Under the pieces are notes generated by a model. It was not told where the DNA came from. It did no database searches and saw nothing but the letters and a program-made list of their open reading frames with translations. From assembly GCF_014647895.1 (NCBI RefSeq), contig NZ_BMQB01000014.1, positions 49,218 to 113,217 of the forward strand: a stretch of 64,000 nt of DNA, in the 5' to 3' direction. The stretch is from Pilimelia anulata (lineage in GTDB: Bacteria > Actinomycetota > Actinomycetes > Mycobacteriales > Micromonosporaceae). This document shows positions 53,086-63,669 of the stretch, piece by piece (the stretch's first letter is position 1; each line of letters starts with the position of its first letter). The translations under genes were made by a program, and so were the position numbers.

Positions 53086-53928
53086 GTGCCCCTCCGCCAC
53101 GCCCTGTTCGCGGCCCTCGCCGCGGGCCTCACGGTGACCGCCACGGCAGCCGCCGCGGCGCCGTCGCTGGTCACCCCGCCCGACGCCGCTACGCCCGCGC
53201 CCCGGATCATCGGCGGCGCCGAGGTCCCCGACGACGCCCGGTACCCGTGGATGGCCTGGATCCAGCTCCATGTCCCGAAGGGCGTGGCGATGTGCGGCGG
53301 CAGCCAGGTCTCCCCCGACATCGTCATCACCGCGGCGCACTGCTTCCTGGAGACCACCGGTGACGGCAAGCCGGACAGGGTCGTCCTGGACATCGGCAAG
53401 ATCGACCCCACCACCGCCGAGGCCGCGGGTCAGCGGCGCACCGCCGCCGGCTACCGCTACGGCCGCGGCGTCCGCAAGTCCGACTGGGCCGTGATCAAAC
53501 TGGACCGGCCCCACCGGGCCGCCCACTACCCGCGCCTGGCCGACGACGCCGCTCAGGACGCCGCACCGGCGTTCCGCGCGATCGGCTGGGGCATGACCTC
53601 CTACGGCTCCCACCAGGCGAAGATCCTGCGCGAGGTGGAGCTGCCCCTGGTCCCCGACGCCGACCGGAGCTGCTCCGACGATCCCGATTTCGAGCGTCCC
53701 GACCTGCACATCTGCGCCGGCGACGACAAGAGGACCACCTGCATGGGCGACTCCGGCGGCCCCCTGCTCGCCGGTATGGCCGGCAACTGGACCCTGGTCG
53801 GGATCACCAGTTGGGGGTACGGCTGCGGCAGCCGCGGCACCCCCGGCTTCTACGCCCAGGTCAGCGTCTACGCCAAGGAGATCCGCGCCGCGATCACCGC
53901 ACTCGGCGGTCAGCAACCCGGCCGCTGA
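53086..53928 (+). CDS. Secreted S1 protease 4 with Thr in S1 pocket
   Basis: 280 residues from GTG 53086 (AAGGAGG ahead). Signal peptide, a 20-residue Pro/Ala-rich propeptide ending P-A-P-R, mature start I-I-G-G-A. Triad H85 (TAAHC), D133 (KSDWAVIKLD), S223 (MGDSGGPL). The S1-pocket position holds Thr217 (K-R-T-T-C), so not a Lys/Arg-specific trypsin. It is more distant from the three clustered proteases. A terminator-like repeat follows at 54068-54116. Confidence 0.92.
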   Translation: MPLRHALFAALAAGLTVTATAAAAAPSLVTPPDAATPAPRIIGGAEVPDDARYPWMAWIQLHVPKGVAMCGGSQVSPDIVITAAHCFLETTGDGKPDRVVLDIGKIDPTTAEAAGQRRTAAGYRYGRGVRKSDWAVIKLDRPHRAAHYPRLADDAAQDAAPAFRAIGWGMTSYGSHQAKILREVELPLVPDADRSCSDDPDFERPDLHICAGDDKRTTCMGDSGGPLLAGMAGNWTLVGITSWGYGCGSRGTPGFYAQVSVYAKEIRAAITALGGQQPGR

Positions 53929-54067
53929 GCACCGGCGCGGCGGTGCGAGGCACGCCATCCACGACGGCCTGCGCGCCGGTTTCGCCGCCTCCGCGTCGGG
54001 CCCCGGTGCCGGGAAGACCTGTCACGCCAGCGGAATCGGGGTCGCTCCGCCCGGAGTGTGTCGTGCT

Positions 54068-54116
54068 CCGAGGGTGGCGCGTGCGTCGGGTGTCGCGACG
54101 TACGCACCACCCTCGG
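54068..54116. terminator. Terminator-like inverted repeat between converging genes
   Basis: CCGAGGGTGG and CCACCCTCGG (10 bp) with the inner pair GTGCGT/ACGCAC form an interrupted hairpin between the converging genes at 53928 and 54152. Confidence 0.6.
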
Positions 54117-54151
54117 GATCTCACGGGTCAGGTGTTCGACGTGGGCAACTG

Positions 54152-54508
54152 TCAGTAGGGGTGCAGGGTGACCCGGCTGACGTAGCCCGGCCAGGGGCAC
54201 TTGTAGTGGACGTTCTTGTCCTTGTGGTAGGTCTCGCCGACCGGGATGTCGACGTCATCGACGATGGCGCCGGAGCTGCCCTTGTTGCAGTACGCCAGCA
54301 CGTAGAAGCGGCGTCGCTGGCTGTACGGCGTGCAGTCCAGGTGGAAGGTCTGGTTCCCGAAGCCGAGGGTGCACGCGGGAACATCCGCGGCGGGGGCGCT
54401 GATGGCGGACGCCGGGCCAGCCGCCGCGACGGCAGGAACCGCGGTGATGGCTGGAGCAACGATCGCCGTCGCCAGCGCGAGGCTGCGGAGGAGTTTCAGG
54501 TGTGACAT
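54152..54508 (-). CDS. Small secreted cysteine-containing protein
   Basis: 118 residues from ATG 54508. Signal peptide (LALATAIVAPAITAVPAVAAA). The mature part has four cysteines (PACTLG, LDCTPY, AYCNKG, YKCPWP) that could form two disulphides, two Tyr-rich strands, and the ending VSRVTLHPY. It lies in a protease-rich region. Small disulphide-bonded secreted proteins there may be protease inhibitors, but it does not match the SSI family and I know no homologue. Confidence 0.7.
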   Translation of the reverse strand: MSHLKLLRSLALATAIVAPAITAVPAVAAAGPASAISAPAADVPACTLGFGNQTFHLDCTPYSQRRRFYVLAYCNKGSSGAIVDDVDIPVGETYHKDKNVHYKCPWPGYVSRVTLHPY

Positions 54509-54855
54509 GGGTCCCCTTTTCATTGTGCCCATAGGGCAACGCGGTTCCGAACGTATTCGGCGGAGGGTCCACTTAACATGGATGAGAACCCTCACCCCGA
54601 ATTCACAAACCCGGACCACAATAGACAAATGTGCCAACGTACAGTCTTTCGCGATAGCCGACTATCGACCGTGGACTTTCTGGTTGCTTCCGGACATTGC
54701 TCGCCGGGTTCGCTCAGACGGCCGACTCAGTGGGCCCGTCCGACGGTTGCGGCACGCCTTGGTCGGCGCCGACAATCGGCGCCGTGAGTCGAACGGTGTC
54801 CGGTGGCCCCGCGGAGCGGGTATCAGCCGTCGAACGACGCGACGGCGGGAGGTCA
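54509..54855. other. Divergent regulatory gap before LAL regulator
   Basis: 347 bases, with an A/T-rich patch (54590-54690) likely to hold the promoters of both divergent genes. No coding bias and no notable palindrome. Confidence 0.45.
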
Positions 54856-57714
54856 ATGCCGGATATCACTACCGGTGGCGCGGCTGCGAGGGCGCCGTTC
54901 GTGGGTAGAGAGCGCGAACTCGCGCTGCTCTCCGACGCGGTCGGGACCGGAGACGGCCGGGTCGGCGCGGTCGCCGTCGGCGGTGATCCCGGCATCGGCA
55001 AGACCACGCTCCTCGACCGGCTCGCCGGGCACTGCCGCGGCCGTGGCGGCCATGTCTGTGTCGGGCGTGCCGCCGAACGCGATCGGCAGGTGCCCTTCGG
55101 ACTGCTCAGGGCCGCTCTGGACGACCCCGCCATCCACGCCGCTCGCCGCCGGCTGGGCACCGCGGAGCAGATCCTGCTCGATGCTGTCCTCCCCGTGGTC
55201 GGCGCGATGGCCGGGACCACAGCAGAGATCGAGCGGTACCGGCTTCACCAGGCCTTGCGAACGCTGCTTTCGGCAACGGCCGGCACACACCCGGGTGGTC
55301 TCCTGGTATGTCTCGACGACGTCCACTGGGCGGACGAGGGAACCGTGGCGGCCGTGGACTACCTGCTGCGCCACCGGTCGGCGGCAGGCTTCGTCCTCGC
55401 CATCGGGCTGCGCCCTCGGCAGTGCCCTCCCGGGTTGGCGGCCGTACTGGCGGAAGCGTCGCGCCACGGCCGGGCCGTCACGGTGGAGTTGAAAGGGCTG
55501 GAGGCGCCCGCTGCCGAGGTGCTGTTCGAACACTGGGGAACCGACCCGGGGCACCGAACCGCGCTCTACACAGCCAGCAACGGCAACCCCCTGTACCTGG
55601 AAACGCTGGCCCGGCACGGTGACGCCCCGCCCGCAGCGACCCCCGCGGACGGCACGTGGGCAGCACTGCACCATCGCTTCATCGGGGAGTTCAGCGCGCT
55701 ACGCGACGACGAGGCACTGGTCGCGGCCGCGGCAGCCGTGGCCGGCGATCCGTTCGACCCCGGCCTCGTGGCGGCCATCGCACCGCTGGACGCCGACCGC
55801 ACCGGCGCCGCCCTCACCGGCCTGGCGCGCCGCGACCTGATCCGAGCCGACGGCGCGGGCTTGCGGTACCGCCACCCACTGCTGGTCGGCGCCGCCCATG
55901 CGACCGCGGACCCGGTCTGGCGCTTGGGCGCCCACCAGCGCGCATACGAGGCACTCCGCGCGCGGGGAGCCGCTCCGACCACCCTCGCCGGGCACGTCGT
56001 CCGATACGCCGTGCAGGGCGACGCGCGGGCCGTCGACGCGCTGGTCGTTGCCGCCCGCAGCGCGATGGCGACGGCGCCGGCCACCGCCGCTCACTGGTTC
56101 GACGCGGCCGCTGGCCTCCTGCCGCACGACCCCGCCGCCGCACCGCAGCGCCTCGACCTGCTGGCGCACCGGGCATACGCCCTGGCCGTCAGCGGGCAGC
56201 TCGCCGAGGGCCGGCAGGTCACCGAGGCGGCCCTGGCGCTGGTGCCCGCCGGCGCGCCCACCCGGCGGGCGGACCTCGTCCGCCTCGCGGCAATGCTCGA
56301 CAGCCTGCTCGGCCACCACGCCGAGGCGTTGGGCCTCCTGAACCGCGAGCTGTCCACCCTTGCCGATCGGCACAGCGCGCTCGCGGTGCAGCTACAACTC
56401 GAGTACGCCAATGCCCGGCTCAACAGCGGCCAGTTCATCCCGCCCGACACCGAAACGCTGCGGACCGCCCGCGACCTCGGTGACCCCGCAATGCTGGCGC
56501 TGGCCGCCGCCCAGTCCGCCACGTTGGCGCTGTGCGCCGGCGTCACCGGCGCCCGGGTCCGCGAGCTCGCGACGGAGGCAGCCGAGATCATCGATGCCCT
56601 GTCCGACACGGATCTGCACCGGCAGGTCAATGCCACGACGTGGCTCGGGCTGGCCGAAATGTTCCTGGAACGCTGGCCCGCGGCCCTGCGCCATCTCGAA
56701 CGGGGTCTGCGCCTCGCCCGGGCCTCCGGGCAGCAACACCTCACCCCGTACCTGCTGCTGACCAAAGGCGTCGTCCTCGCCTTCAGCGGTCGGTTGGCCG
56801 CCGCGGACGAGGTCCTGCACGACGCCGCCGAAGCGGCCGCGCTCACCGGCAGCGCCGAACTGCGCACCCAGGCCGGAGCCCAGCGGGCCTGGGTCGCCGT
56901 GTGGCGCGGCGACCTGCCGGCAGCGCGCGGCTACGCCAGCGAGGCGATCTCCGTCGCCGGTGACGAACGTGACTGGAATCGCGCCTTCGCACACGCGGCC
57001 CTGGCGCTCGTCGCCCTCTTCGAAGGCGATCCCGAACGCTGCGCCGCGCTGATCGCCGACCTCGACCTGACCCGTATCGACGCACCCACCCGGCCGACCT
57101 GGCTGTACGTGCGCACCCGGGCCCTGGCGCTGCTCGGCGACACGGCCGGAGCGGCAGCCTGCGCCGATCAATGCCGGCAGACGGTCTCGGGCCTCGACCT
57201 GCCGATGCGCCGCGGCATCGGACTGCTGGCCGAGGCGCTCGTGGCCCCCACACCCGAAGCGGCGCTGGCGGCGGCCGAGCAAGCCGCCGACCTTCTGGAC
57301 GCCGCCGCCGCGCCGGTCTTTGCGGGACAGGCGTACCTGGCCATCGCCGCGACTGCTGGTTCCACCGGTGACGACACGACAGCGCGCGCTGCTTTCGCGC
57401 GCGCCCGAGAACTCTTCGACGGCGCTGGAGCCGAGCGGTTCTACGCCGAAGCCGTGCGCGCCCAGCGCCGGATGAACGCCAGCCGCCCGCGGGCGCCACG
57501 CACCAGCGACGTACCCGCCGGTCTGGAGGCCCTCACGCCTCGCGAGCGGGAGATCGCCGATGCCGTCAGCGAGGGCCTGACCAACCGGGAAATCGCCACG
57601 AGGGCATTCCTGAGCGTGAAGACCGTCGAACGGCACCTGCACCGAATATTCGCCAAGCTCGACCTCAGCGGCCGCGCCGCCCTGGCCGCCATCGTGGCAT
57701 CCACCGAACGCTGA
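54856..57714 (+). CDS. LAL-type LuxR-family transcriptional regulator
   Basis: 952 residues from ATG 54856 (GGGAGGTCA ahead); a frame opening at 54697 adds 53 unlikely residues. The N-terminal AAA/STAND ATPase domain has Walker A G-D-P-G-I-G-K-T-T (residues 43-51) and Walker B L-L-V-C-L-D-D-V-H-W-A-D. A long alpha-helical TPR-like middle region follows. The C-terminal LuxR helix-turn-helix is L-T-P-R-E-R-E-I-A-D-A-V-S-E-G-L-T-N-R-E-I-A and FLSVKTVERHLHRIFAKLDL. LAL proteins often activate secondary metabolism or sugar use. No biosynthetic cluster is beside it, so the target is unknown. Confidence 0.92.
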   Translation: MPDITTGGAAARAPFVGRERELALLSDAVGTGDGRVGAVAVGGDPGIGKTTLLDRLAGHCRGRGGHVCVGRAAERDRQVPFGLLRAALDDPAIHAARRRLGTAEQILLDAVLPVVGAMAGTTAEIERYRLHQALRTLLSATAGTHPGGLLVCLDDVHWADEGTVAAVDYLLRHRSAAGFVLAIGLRPRQCPPGLAAVLAEASRHGRAVTVELKGLEAPAAEVLFEHWGTDPGHRTALYTASNGNPLYLETLARHGDAPPAATPADGTWAALHHRFIGEFSALRDDEALVAAAAAVAGDPFDPGLVAAIAPLDADRTGAALTGLARRDLIRADGAGLRYRHPLLVGAAHATADPVWRLGAHQRAYEALRARGAAPTTLAGHVVRYAVQGDARAVDALVVAARSAMATAPATAAHWFDAAAGLLPHDPAAAPQRLDLLAHRAYALAVSGQLAEGRQVTEAALALVPAGAPTRRADLVRLAAMLDSLLGHHAEALGLLNRELSTLADRHSALAVQLQLEYANARLNSGQFIPPDTETLRTARDLGDPAMLALAAAQSATLALCAGVTGARVRELATEAAEIIDALSDTDLHRQVNATTWLGLAEMFLERWPAALRHLERGLRLARASGQQHLTPYLLLTKGVVLAFSGRLAAADEVLHDAAEAAALTGSAELRTQAGAQRAWVAVWRGDLPAARGYASEAISVAGDERDWNRAFAHAALALVALFEGDPERCAALIADLDLTRIDAPTRPTWLYVRTRALALLGDTAGAAACADQCRQTVSGLDLPMRRGIGLLAEALVAPTPEAALAAAEQAADLLDAAAAPVFAGQAYLAIAATAGSTGDDTTARAAFARARELFDGAGAERFYAEAVRAQRRMNASRPRAPRTSDVPAGLEALTPREREIADAVSEGLTNREIATRAFLSVKTVERHLHRIFAKLDLSGRAALAAIVASTER

Positions 57715-57949
57715 CCACCTCGGACGAGCGCCTGCCTGGACGGCGACGAGCCCACAGTGGCCGAGGCCCGGTGCGCGTGAGCAGCGCACGCGTTCATGGG
57801 CAACAGCGCGGCGCTCGCCAGCGCCGGCCCGGAATCCCTGGGCTGCCGCTTCTTATCGGGCGCGTGGACCACTCGGTCCCATCGCGTCGCCCGACGCGGC
57901 GCGCCCCGTCCGGGCCGCGAGCGTCCGGCGGCGCGAGCACACCGGCGGG

Positions 57950-59338
<1,389 letters not shown>

Positions 59339-59601
59339 TGCTGGCTCCCTGACTACGTGGGGGGATGCCCGAGCAGCAACGCCCGGCGGTGGTACCCCCG
59401 GATATGAGGAGGGCGTCGACCGGGGGCCGGGTGCAACCGGGCGTGCCCGCCGCCAGACCCGGTGGCTGCTCGTGCGCCGGCGTCAGCCCGTGATCACCGA
59501 TCGAAGAGGCTACGGCTGCGCGTCCGCCGGGAATGCCGGGACCGGCACCCGCGACGGCGGCTCACCGGCGAACCGCTGGTGAGCCGCCACGCAGGTCGCC
59601 C

Positions 59602-60030
59602 TCAGCCAGCCGGCTCCAGGACCCGGCTACGGCCGGCGCCGCCGATCGGTACCTGCCGGGGCTTGGCCCGCTCGGCGAGCGGGATCGTGACGGTGAGGAC
59701 CCCGTCGTCGTAGCTCGCGTCGATCCGGTCCAGGTCCAGGCCGTCGCCGAGGGAGAACTGCCGCTGGAAGGTGCCGATGGACCGCTCCTGGCGCAGCCAC
59801 TGCACGTCGTCGGCCTGGCCGGTCCGCCGGGCGCTGATCGTCAGCGTGCCGCCATCGACGTTGACGTCCACCGACCCCGGGTCGACGCCGGCCAGGTCGC
59901 ACTGCAGGACGTAGCGGTCGCCCGACCGATACAGGTCCGTGGGCATGGCCAGCGGCACCCGCCGTCCCTCGGCGAGGAACTGACCGGTAAGGCGGTCAAG
60001 GTCGCGGAACGGGTCGAAACGGAGCACCAC
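59602..60030 (-). CDS. Hsp20/alpha-crystallin small heat-shock protein
   Basis: 142 residues. The frame opens at GTG 60039, but that codon lies inside the ribosome site (AAGGAGGTGG), so GTG 60030, eight bases after AGGAGG, is taken as the start. The alpha-crystallin domain is complete: MPTDLYRSGDRYVLQCDLAG, G-V-D-P-G-S-V-D-V-N-V, and DDGVLTVTIPLAERAKPRQV, with the conserved G-V-L-T-V-x-I-P. It prevents aggregation of unfolded proteins. A CIRCE element 61 bases upstream puts it under HrcA control. Confidence 0.93.
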   Translation of the reverse strand: MVLRFDPFRDLDRLTGQFLAEGRRVPLAMPTDLYRSGDRYVLQCDLAGVDPGSVDVNVDGGTLTISARRTGQADDVQWLRQERSIGTFQRQFSLGDGLDLDRIDASYDDGVLTVTIPLAERAKPRQVPIGGAGRSRVLEPAG

Positions 60031-60090
60031 AGCAACCACCTCCTTGGGTGACGCCGGGCGGCGGTTCCGCCCGGCCAGCTACCTCAACTA

Positions 60091-60117
60091 TTAGCACTCG
60101 ACCACGTCGAGTGCCAG
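60091..60117. promoter_or_regulatory. CIRCE operator
   Basis: TTAGCACTC-N9-GAGTGCCAG against the CIRCE consensus TTAGCACTC-N9-GAGTGCTAA: the left arm is perfect and the right arm differs only at two of the last three bases. It lies 61 bases before the hsp20 start. HrcA is the expected repressor. Confidence 0.85.
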
Positions 60118-60220
60118 TACTTCGGTCGGGGTCGGGATGTGACCCGGACAACGGTCACCCGCAGCGAGCTTCACCGAGTACTGCCGTACGGTTCCCGACC
60201 GATGGACAGGGCTGGCCCGT

Positions 60221-60778
60221 TCACTCGCCGGGTCGCCGTGCCGGGCGGGTACGCCGGCCGCCGCGGCGGTACAGCAGCCAACCCCCGACCAGCAGCAGCA
60301 CCCCGAACGCCAGGAATGCCAGGTCGTAGGCCAGCTCGTACGGCCCCGGTCGGACGTGGTGCACGCGCAACAGGTGATGATCGACAACGCCCTCCACCAC
60401 GTTGAACCCGCCCCAGCCGGCCAGCACCAGCCCCCACCAGCGCCCGCCCCGCGGCAGCGGCACGCCCGCGGCCGCCCGCCGGTACAGCAGGAACAGCCCG
60501 AGGCCGAGCAGCACCAGCGTCACCGCGTGGAACAGCCCGTCGGCCAGCGTGTTCGCCTCCAGGCCCGGCACCGTACCCGGCGGGTAGCGGTCCACCTCGG
60601 AGACCAGGTGATGCCACTGCAGGATCTGATGCAGCACCACCCCGTCGACCAAGCCGCCGAACCCCACCCCGATGAGCAGGCCCGCACCCACCGGCGTTCC
60701 GCTGCCCCGACTCGTCTTGCCCGTCGCGCTCGTCTTCTCGGTCACCGGCCCGCCGTACCCCTGCGGCGCCCCGGTCAT
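60221..60778 (-). CDS. DUF2243 membrane protein
   Basis: 185 residues from ATG 60778. The DUF2243 hallmark H-Q-I-L-Q-W-H-H and a later D-H-H-L-L-x-V-H-H-V-R are seen, with four membrane segments (LIGVGFGGLVDGVVLHQIL, FHAVTLVLLGLGLFLL, VLAGWGGFNVVEGVV and LAFGVLLLVGGWLL). The many paired histidines suggest metal binding in the membrane. Function unknown. It may also start at GTG 60745. Confidence 0.88.
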   Translation of the reverse strand: MTGAPQGYGGPVTEKTSATGKTSRGSGTPVGAGLLIGVGFGGLVDGVVLHQILQWHHLVSEVDRYPPGTVPGLEANTLADGLFHAVTLVLLGLGLFLLYRRAAAGVPLPRGGRWWGLVLAGWGGFNVVEGVVDHHLLRVHHVRPGPYELAYDLAFLAFGVLLLVGGWLLYRRGGRRTRPARRPGE

Positions 60779-60978
60779 GCGCGGGCCGGCCGGTCGGATC
60801 GTTCCCGACACCCTCCGCGCCACGGCCGAGGACCTTCGGCCGGCGGAGTCCGTGGCACCCACCCGACCCACCCGGAGCGGGAGGCGCCACCGCCGACGTC
60901 ATCACCGGTCCACCCGCGGCGGCGAGCGGCGGGTGGACCTGCGTGAGCAGGCCCACCCGCACTCCGTCCACTGGATCG

Positions 60979-61458
60979 TCAGATCGACGGCCGCTCGTCG
61001 GTCACCCGGCCCTGCCGGACCTCGCCGCGCCAGGCGCCGCTCTCGGCGCCCTGCGACTCGATGTACTCCTTGAACCGCTCCAGGTCCCCCTCGACCCGGT
61101 GGTCGACCACGCCGAGCTTGTCCCCGACGTTCTCCACCAGCCCCTCGGGCTCGAACGTGATGTCCGCGGTCACCCGCGTCCGCGCCGGGTCCAGCTCCTC
61201 GAAGCTGACCTGCCCGGCGTGCGCGCCGTCGGTCGACCGCCACGCCACCCGCCGGTCCGGTACCTGCTCGACGATGTCCGCGTTGAACTCCCGCGTCACC
61301 CCGCCGATCTTCGTCCGCCATGCCGTCGATGTGTCCGACAGTTGCCGCACCTCCTCCACACCGCCCATGAACCGCGGGAACGACTCGAACTGCGTCCACT
61401 GGTCATAGGCGGTACGGACAGGAACGTTGACCTCGACCGACTCGCTGACCTTACTCAT
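60979..61458 (-). CDS. SRPBCC-family (polyketide cyclase/dehydrase-like) protein
   Basis: 159 residues from ATG 61458 (GGAGGATTC ahead). The helix-grip fold start is S-K-V-S-E-S-V-E-V-N-V-P-V-R-T-A-Y-D-Q-W-T-Q-F-E-S-F-P-R-F-M, the common form of actinobacterial stress-type SRPBCC proteins near Hsp20 and general-stress genes. It ends in a helix LERFKEYIESQG and a charged tail. It may bind a hydrophobic ligand. No polyketide cluster is present, so cyclase activity is unlikely. Confidence 0.85.
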   Translation of the reverse strand: MSKVSESVEVNVPVRTAYDQWTQFESFPRFMGGVEEVRQLSDTSTAWRTKIGGVTREFNADIVEQVPDRRVAWRSTDGAHAGQVSFEELDPARTRVTADITFEPEGLVENVGDKLGVVDHRVEGDLERFKEYIESQGAESGAWRGEVRQGRVTDERPSI

Positions 61459-61968
61459 CCCGAATCCTCCAGAACTCGACAACCGGCTACACCGCCACCG
61501 TGCCCCCCAGGGCCGGTCCGAAACGCCTGCGCGCGCATCGATGTCCAGCGGCGCGGCCCGCTGCGCCACGTCAGGATGATGAATCGTGCGGCGCGGTCGG
61601 GATGCCGTCGCGGTGCGTCCCCGGTCGTCTGTGATGGACAGATCGTGTGGTGCGCGTGGTCGAGGGCCAGCGGCGGCCCGCAATGTGAAGTGAACGGACG
61701 CCGGCCGCCCCGGTGTGGGTCCGCCCGAGCGGATGCCCCTGCCGCCGCTACGGCGGTCGCTGCGAGGGGTGGCCACGGCCACGACCCTGTGGCGGTGAGT
61801 GTGCCGTACCTTCATGAAGTCTCCCCGACCGAGCCGAGCCCGACCGAGGAGACCCTTCCAAGGGCAATTGGATCACTTCAATGCGTACCAACCCTTACTC
61901 AAAGGCGGAGGTATGTACGAAACATCTGTCATATTGACGGGGCATTGTGGTGACGGGACGGGGCGGGC
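61459..61968. other. Gene-free region
   Basis: 510 bases without a credible gene. The right third (61840-61940) is much more A/T-rich. An ATG at 61913 opens a frame that runs into the opposite-strand glycosyltransferase fragment and is discussed under rejected items. Confidence 0.4.
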
Positions 61969-62424
61969 TCAGGCGGACTGGATCGGCACCGTGTGCGCCG
62001 CCGGCATCGGCGCGCGGCCGATCGCCGGGCGCCGCGGGCCGAAGCGGCGGGTCCGGTCCATCGCCCGGCGGTAGACCGCCTCGTACCGGTGGGCCATGAG
62101 GCCGGCGCCGAAGGCGGCCCGCACTCGGGCGACGCAGGCCGCGGGGTCCAGTTCGGCGGTGCGGTGCAGGGCCGCGGGTAGGTCGTCGGCCGTGTCGCAG
62201 ATCCAGCCGGTGACGCCGTCGACCACCACCTCGGGGACCGAGCCGCGGCGCAGCGCGACGACCGGCCGCCCGGAGGCCATCGCCTCGATCATCACCATGC
62301 CGAACGGCTCCTCCCAGCGGATCGGCAGGATCAGGCAGCGGGAACCGCGCGAGCCGAGGGCCTGCGCCCGCACCAGGATGCCGTCGAGCGTCCCGCGGTC
62401 AACAATGATCTTGTGCAGGATCAT
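61969..62424 (-). pseudogene. C-terminal fragment of GT4 glycosyltransferase
   Basis: The open frame of 151 residues contains only the nucleotide-sugar-binding end of a GT-B enzyme: C-L-I-L-P-I-R-W-E-E-P-F-G-M-V-M-I-E-A-M-A-S-G and RPVVALRRGSVPEVVVDGVT, with the E-x7-E motif (E of W-E-E-P to E of I-E-A-M). GT4 proteins have about 350-400 residues; the N-terminal domain is absent and the first 30 residues of the frame do not match the family. The break lies near 62350-62420. A relic, not an enzyme. Confidence 0.75.
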
Positions 62425-62445
62425 CTCCGCTGTGCGCGAATGTTG

Positions 62446-63066
62446 CTAGCACTTCTCCCAGCGCAGGCCGAAGGTGGTGCTGGCCGCGTCGGCGTCGGTC
62501 GAGTCGATCGTGAGGGAGCTGCCGATCGTGCTATCGCTCTTGCCGGTGACGGCGATGTCGGTGTCGACCCGGAACGGCTTGTGGGCGTCGCAGTCCGACC
62601 ACTGCTGGGTCGCCGGCGTGGTGTCCTGCCAGGGGGCGCTGCCGGGCTTGAAGGTGCGCTCGGCCCGGTACAGGGGAGTCGCGCCGGGGTAGCCGTAGAC
62701 GGCCGCGAGGGAACCCGCTGCCCCGTCGGCCAGGTCGGCGTAGCCGCGCTGGACGACGTTGGTCACGACGTACCTGTTGCCCCGGGGTGCGCGGATCTTG
62801 AGCATCAGCTTGCAGTCCTTGCGCGCGTCCTTGACTTTCTGGGTCACCTCGGCGGTGAACCCCGCGTACAGCACGGTCACGGCCAGGTTGTCGTTGGACA
62901 GGGCTACTGCCGTGTCCTTCTTCCGGCAGCCCGACCCGTTGATGTTCTGTACGTCGATGCCGTACTCCCGCGCCGGCCGGGGCTGCCCCGGAGCTCCGCC
63001 GGCGGACAGGCCGGCGACCAACGCCACGATGACCCCTGCTGATGTCGCGGTTCCGATCTGCATCAC
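62446..63066 (-). CDS. Secreted DUF4360-domain protein
   Basis: 206 residues; GTG 63066 or ATG 63063 as start after GGAGAGGG. A weak signal peptide (AGVIVALVAGLSAGGAPG) leads to the DUF4360 pattern: N-I-N-G-S-G-C, A-V-A-L-S-N-D-N-L-A-V-T-V-L-Y, R-K-D-C-K-L-M-L-K-I, QRGYADLADGAAGSLAAVYG, WSDCDAHKPFRVDTDIAVTG and the end T-T-F-G-L-R-W-E-K-C. Four cysteines form the family's disulphides. Actinomycetes often have many copies; function unknown. Confidence 0.9.
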   Translation of the reverse strand: MMQIGTATSAGVIVALVAGLSAGGAPGQPRPAREYGIDVQNINGSGCRKKDTAVALSNDNLAVTVLYAGFTAEVTQKVKDARKDCKLMLKIRAPRGNRYVVTNVVQRGYADLADGAAGSLAAVYGYPGATPLYRAERTFKPGSAPWQDTTPATQQWSDCDAHKPFRVDTDIAVTGKSDSTIGSSLTIDSTDADAASTTFGLRWEKC

Positions 63067-63590
63067 AGTCGCCCTCTCCGGAGGTCATGAAGCCCGGTGG
63101 AGGGCAGCATAGATGCCGACCGATGACAGTGCATGGCTGTCGGACCGGATGACCGCGGCAGTCTGCGCGGGTTGGCAGGCGGCGTCCTCCCCATCGCAGC
63201 CCGGGTGGTCGCCGTCATGGCAGCCGGCCCGGCCCGCCGCATGCCCGGCGGCGGGGCTGGTGGCAGAGGAACACTTGGGCGGCTGCTCGCCGGTCGGGCG
63301 GCGTAGGCGGCCAGCTTCGCGCACTCGGCGGCGTGCCGGACACCCGCCGGGACGTCACGGCGGTACGTGCATGAGTCCCACGGCCGCGGCTCCGGCTCAC
63401 CGACAGGCTGCACCACGCCGCTGAGTCTGACCGGCACTGCCCGACGTCGTCCATCGCTCGTGAGCGTAAGCGAACGCCCGGGCAAGCGCGCTTATCGGCG
63501 TCGGAGCGACCACGTGAAGTAGTTTTGAACAAGATCACGACAGGGGAGCACGCCAGGAGAACATCTGGGCCCACATTGGACGGCAACAGC
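63067..63590. other. Region without recognisable gene
   Basis: Short frames exist on both strands (for example 63085-63324 minus) but none has consistent codon bias or a known motif. It may hold gene relics next to the attachment site. Confidence 0.4.
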
Positions 63591-63626
63591 AACGCCATGA
63601 CCAGCGTTTCCGCAGGTCATGGCGTT
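63591..63626 (+). terminator. Hairpin next to tRNA fragment
   Basis: AACGCCATGACC / GGTCATGGCGTT, 12-bp perfect stem, 12-nt loop, followed by TTTTGAT on the plus strand, so one of the few hairpins here with a T-run. Confidence 0.7.
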
Positions 63627-63635
63627 TTGATCTTG

Positions 63636-63669
63636 CGCGCCCGAAGGGACTCGAACCCCTAACCTTCTG
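63636..63669 (-). other. tRNA-Arg 3'-end fragment: probable attachment site
   Basis: On the minus strand the 34 bases give the 3' half of a tRNA-Arg: end of the anticodon stem (CAGAAGG), T arm AGGGG-TTCGAGT-CCCTT and acceptor 3' strand CGGGCGC. The 5' half (D arm, anticodon loop) does not follow at higher coordinates. This is the usual scar left at the far end of an element that integrated into a tRNA gene. The element would extend to the right, beyond the window. Confidence 0.75.

Noticed and set aside
54856..57714. LAL regulator as sign of a biosynthetic gene cluster
   Set aside because: No PKS, NRPS, terpene or RiPP enzyme is in the window; the SRPBCC protein and methyltransferase alone do not make a cluster.
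61913..62074. ATG frame starting M-Y-E-T-S-V-I-L, reminiscent of RiPP/lasso precursor starts
   Set aside because: The ribosome site would touch the start codon, the frame runs antisense through the glycosyltransferase fragment, and no RiPP maturation gene is near.
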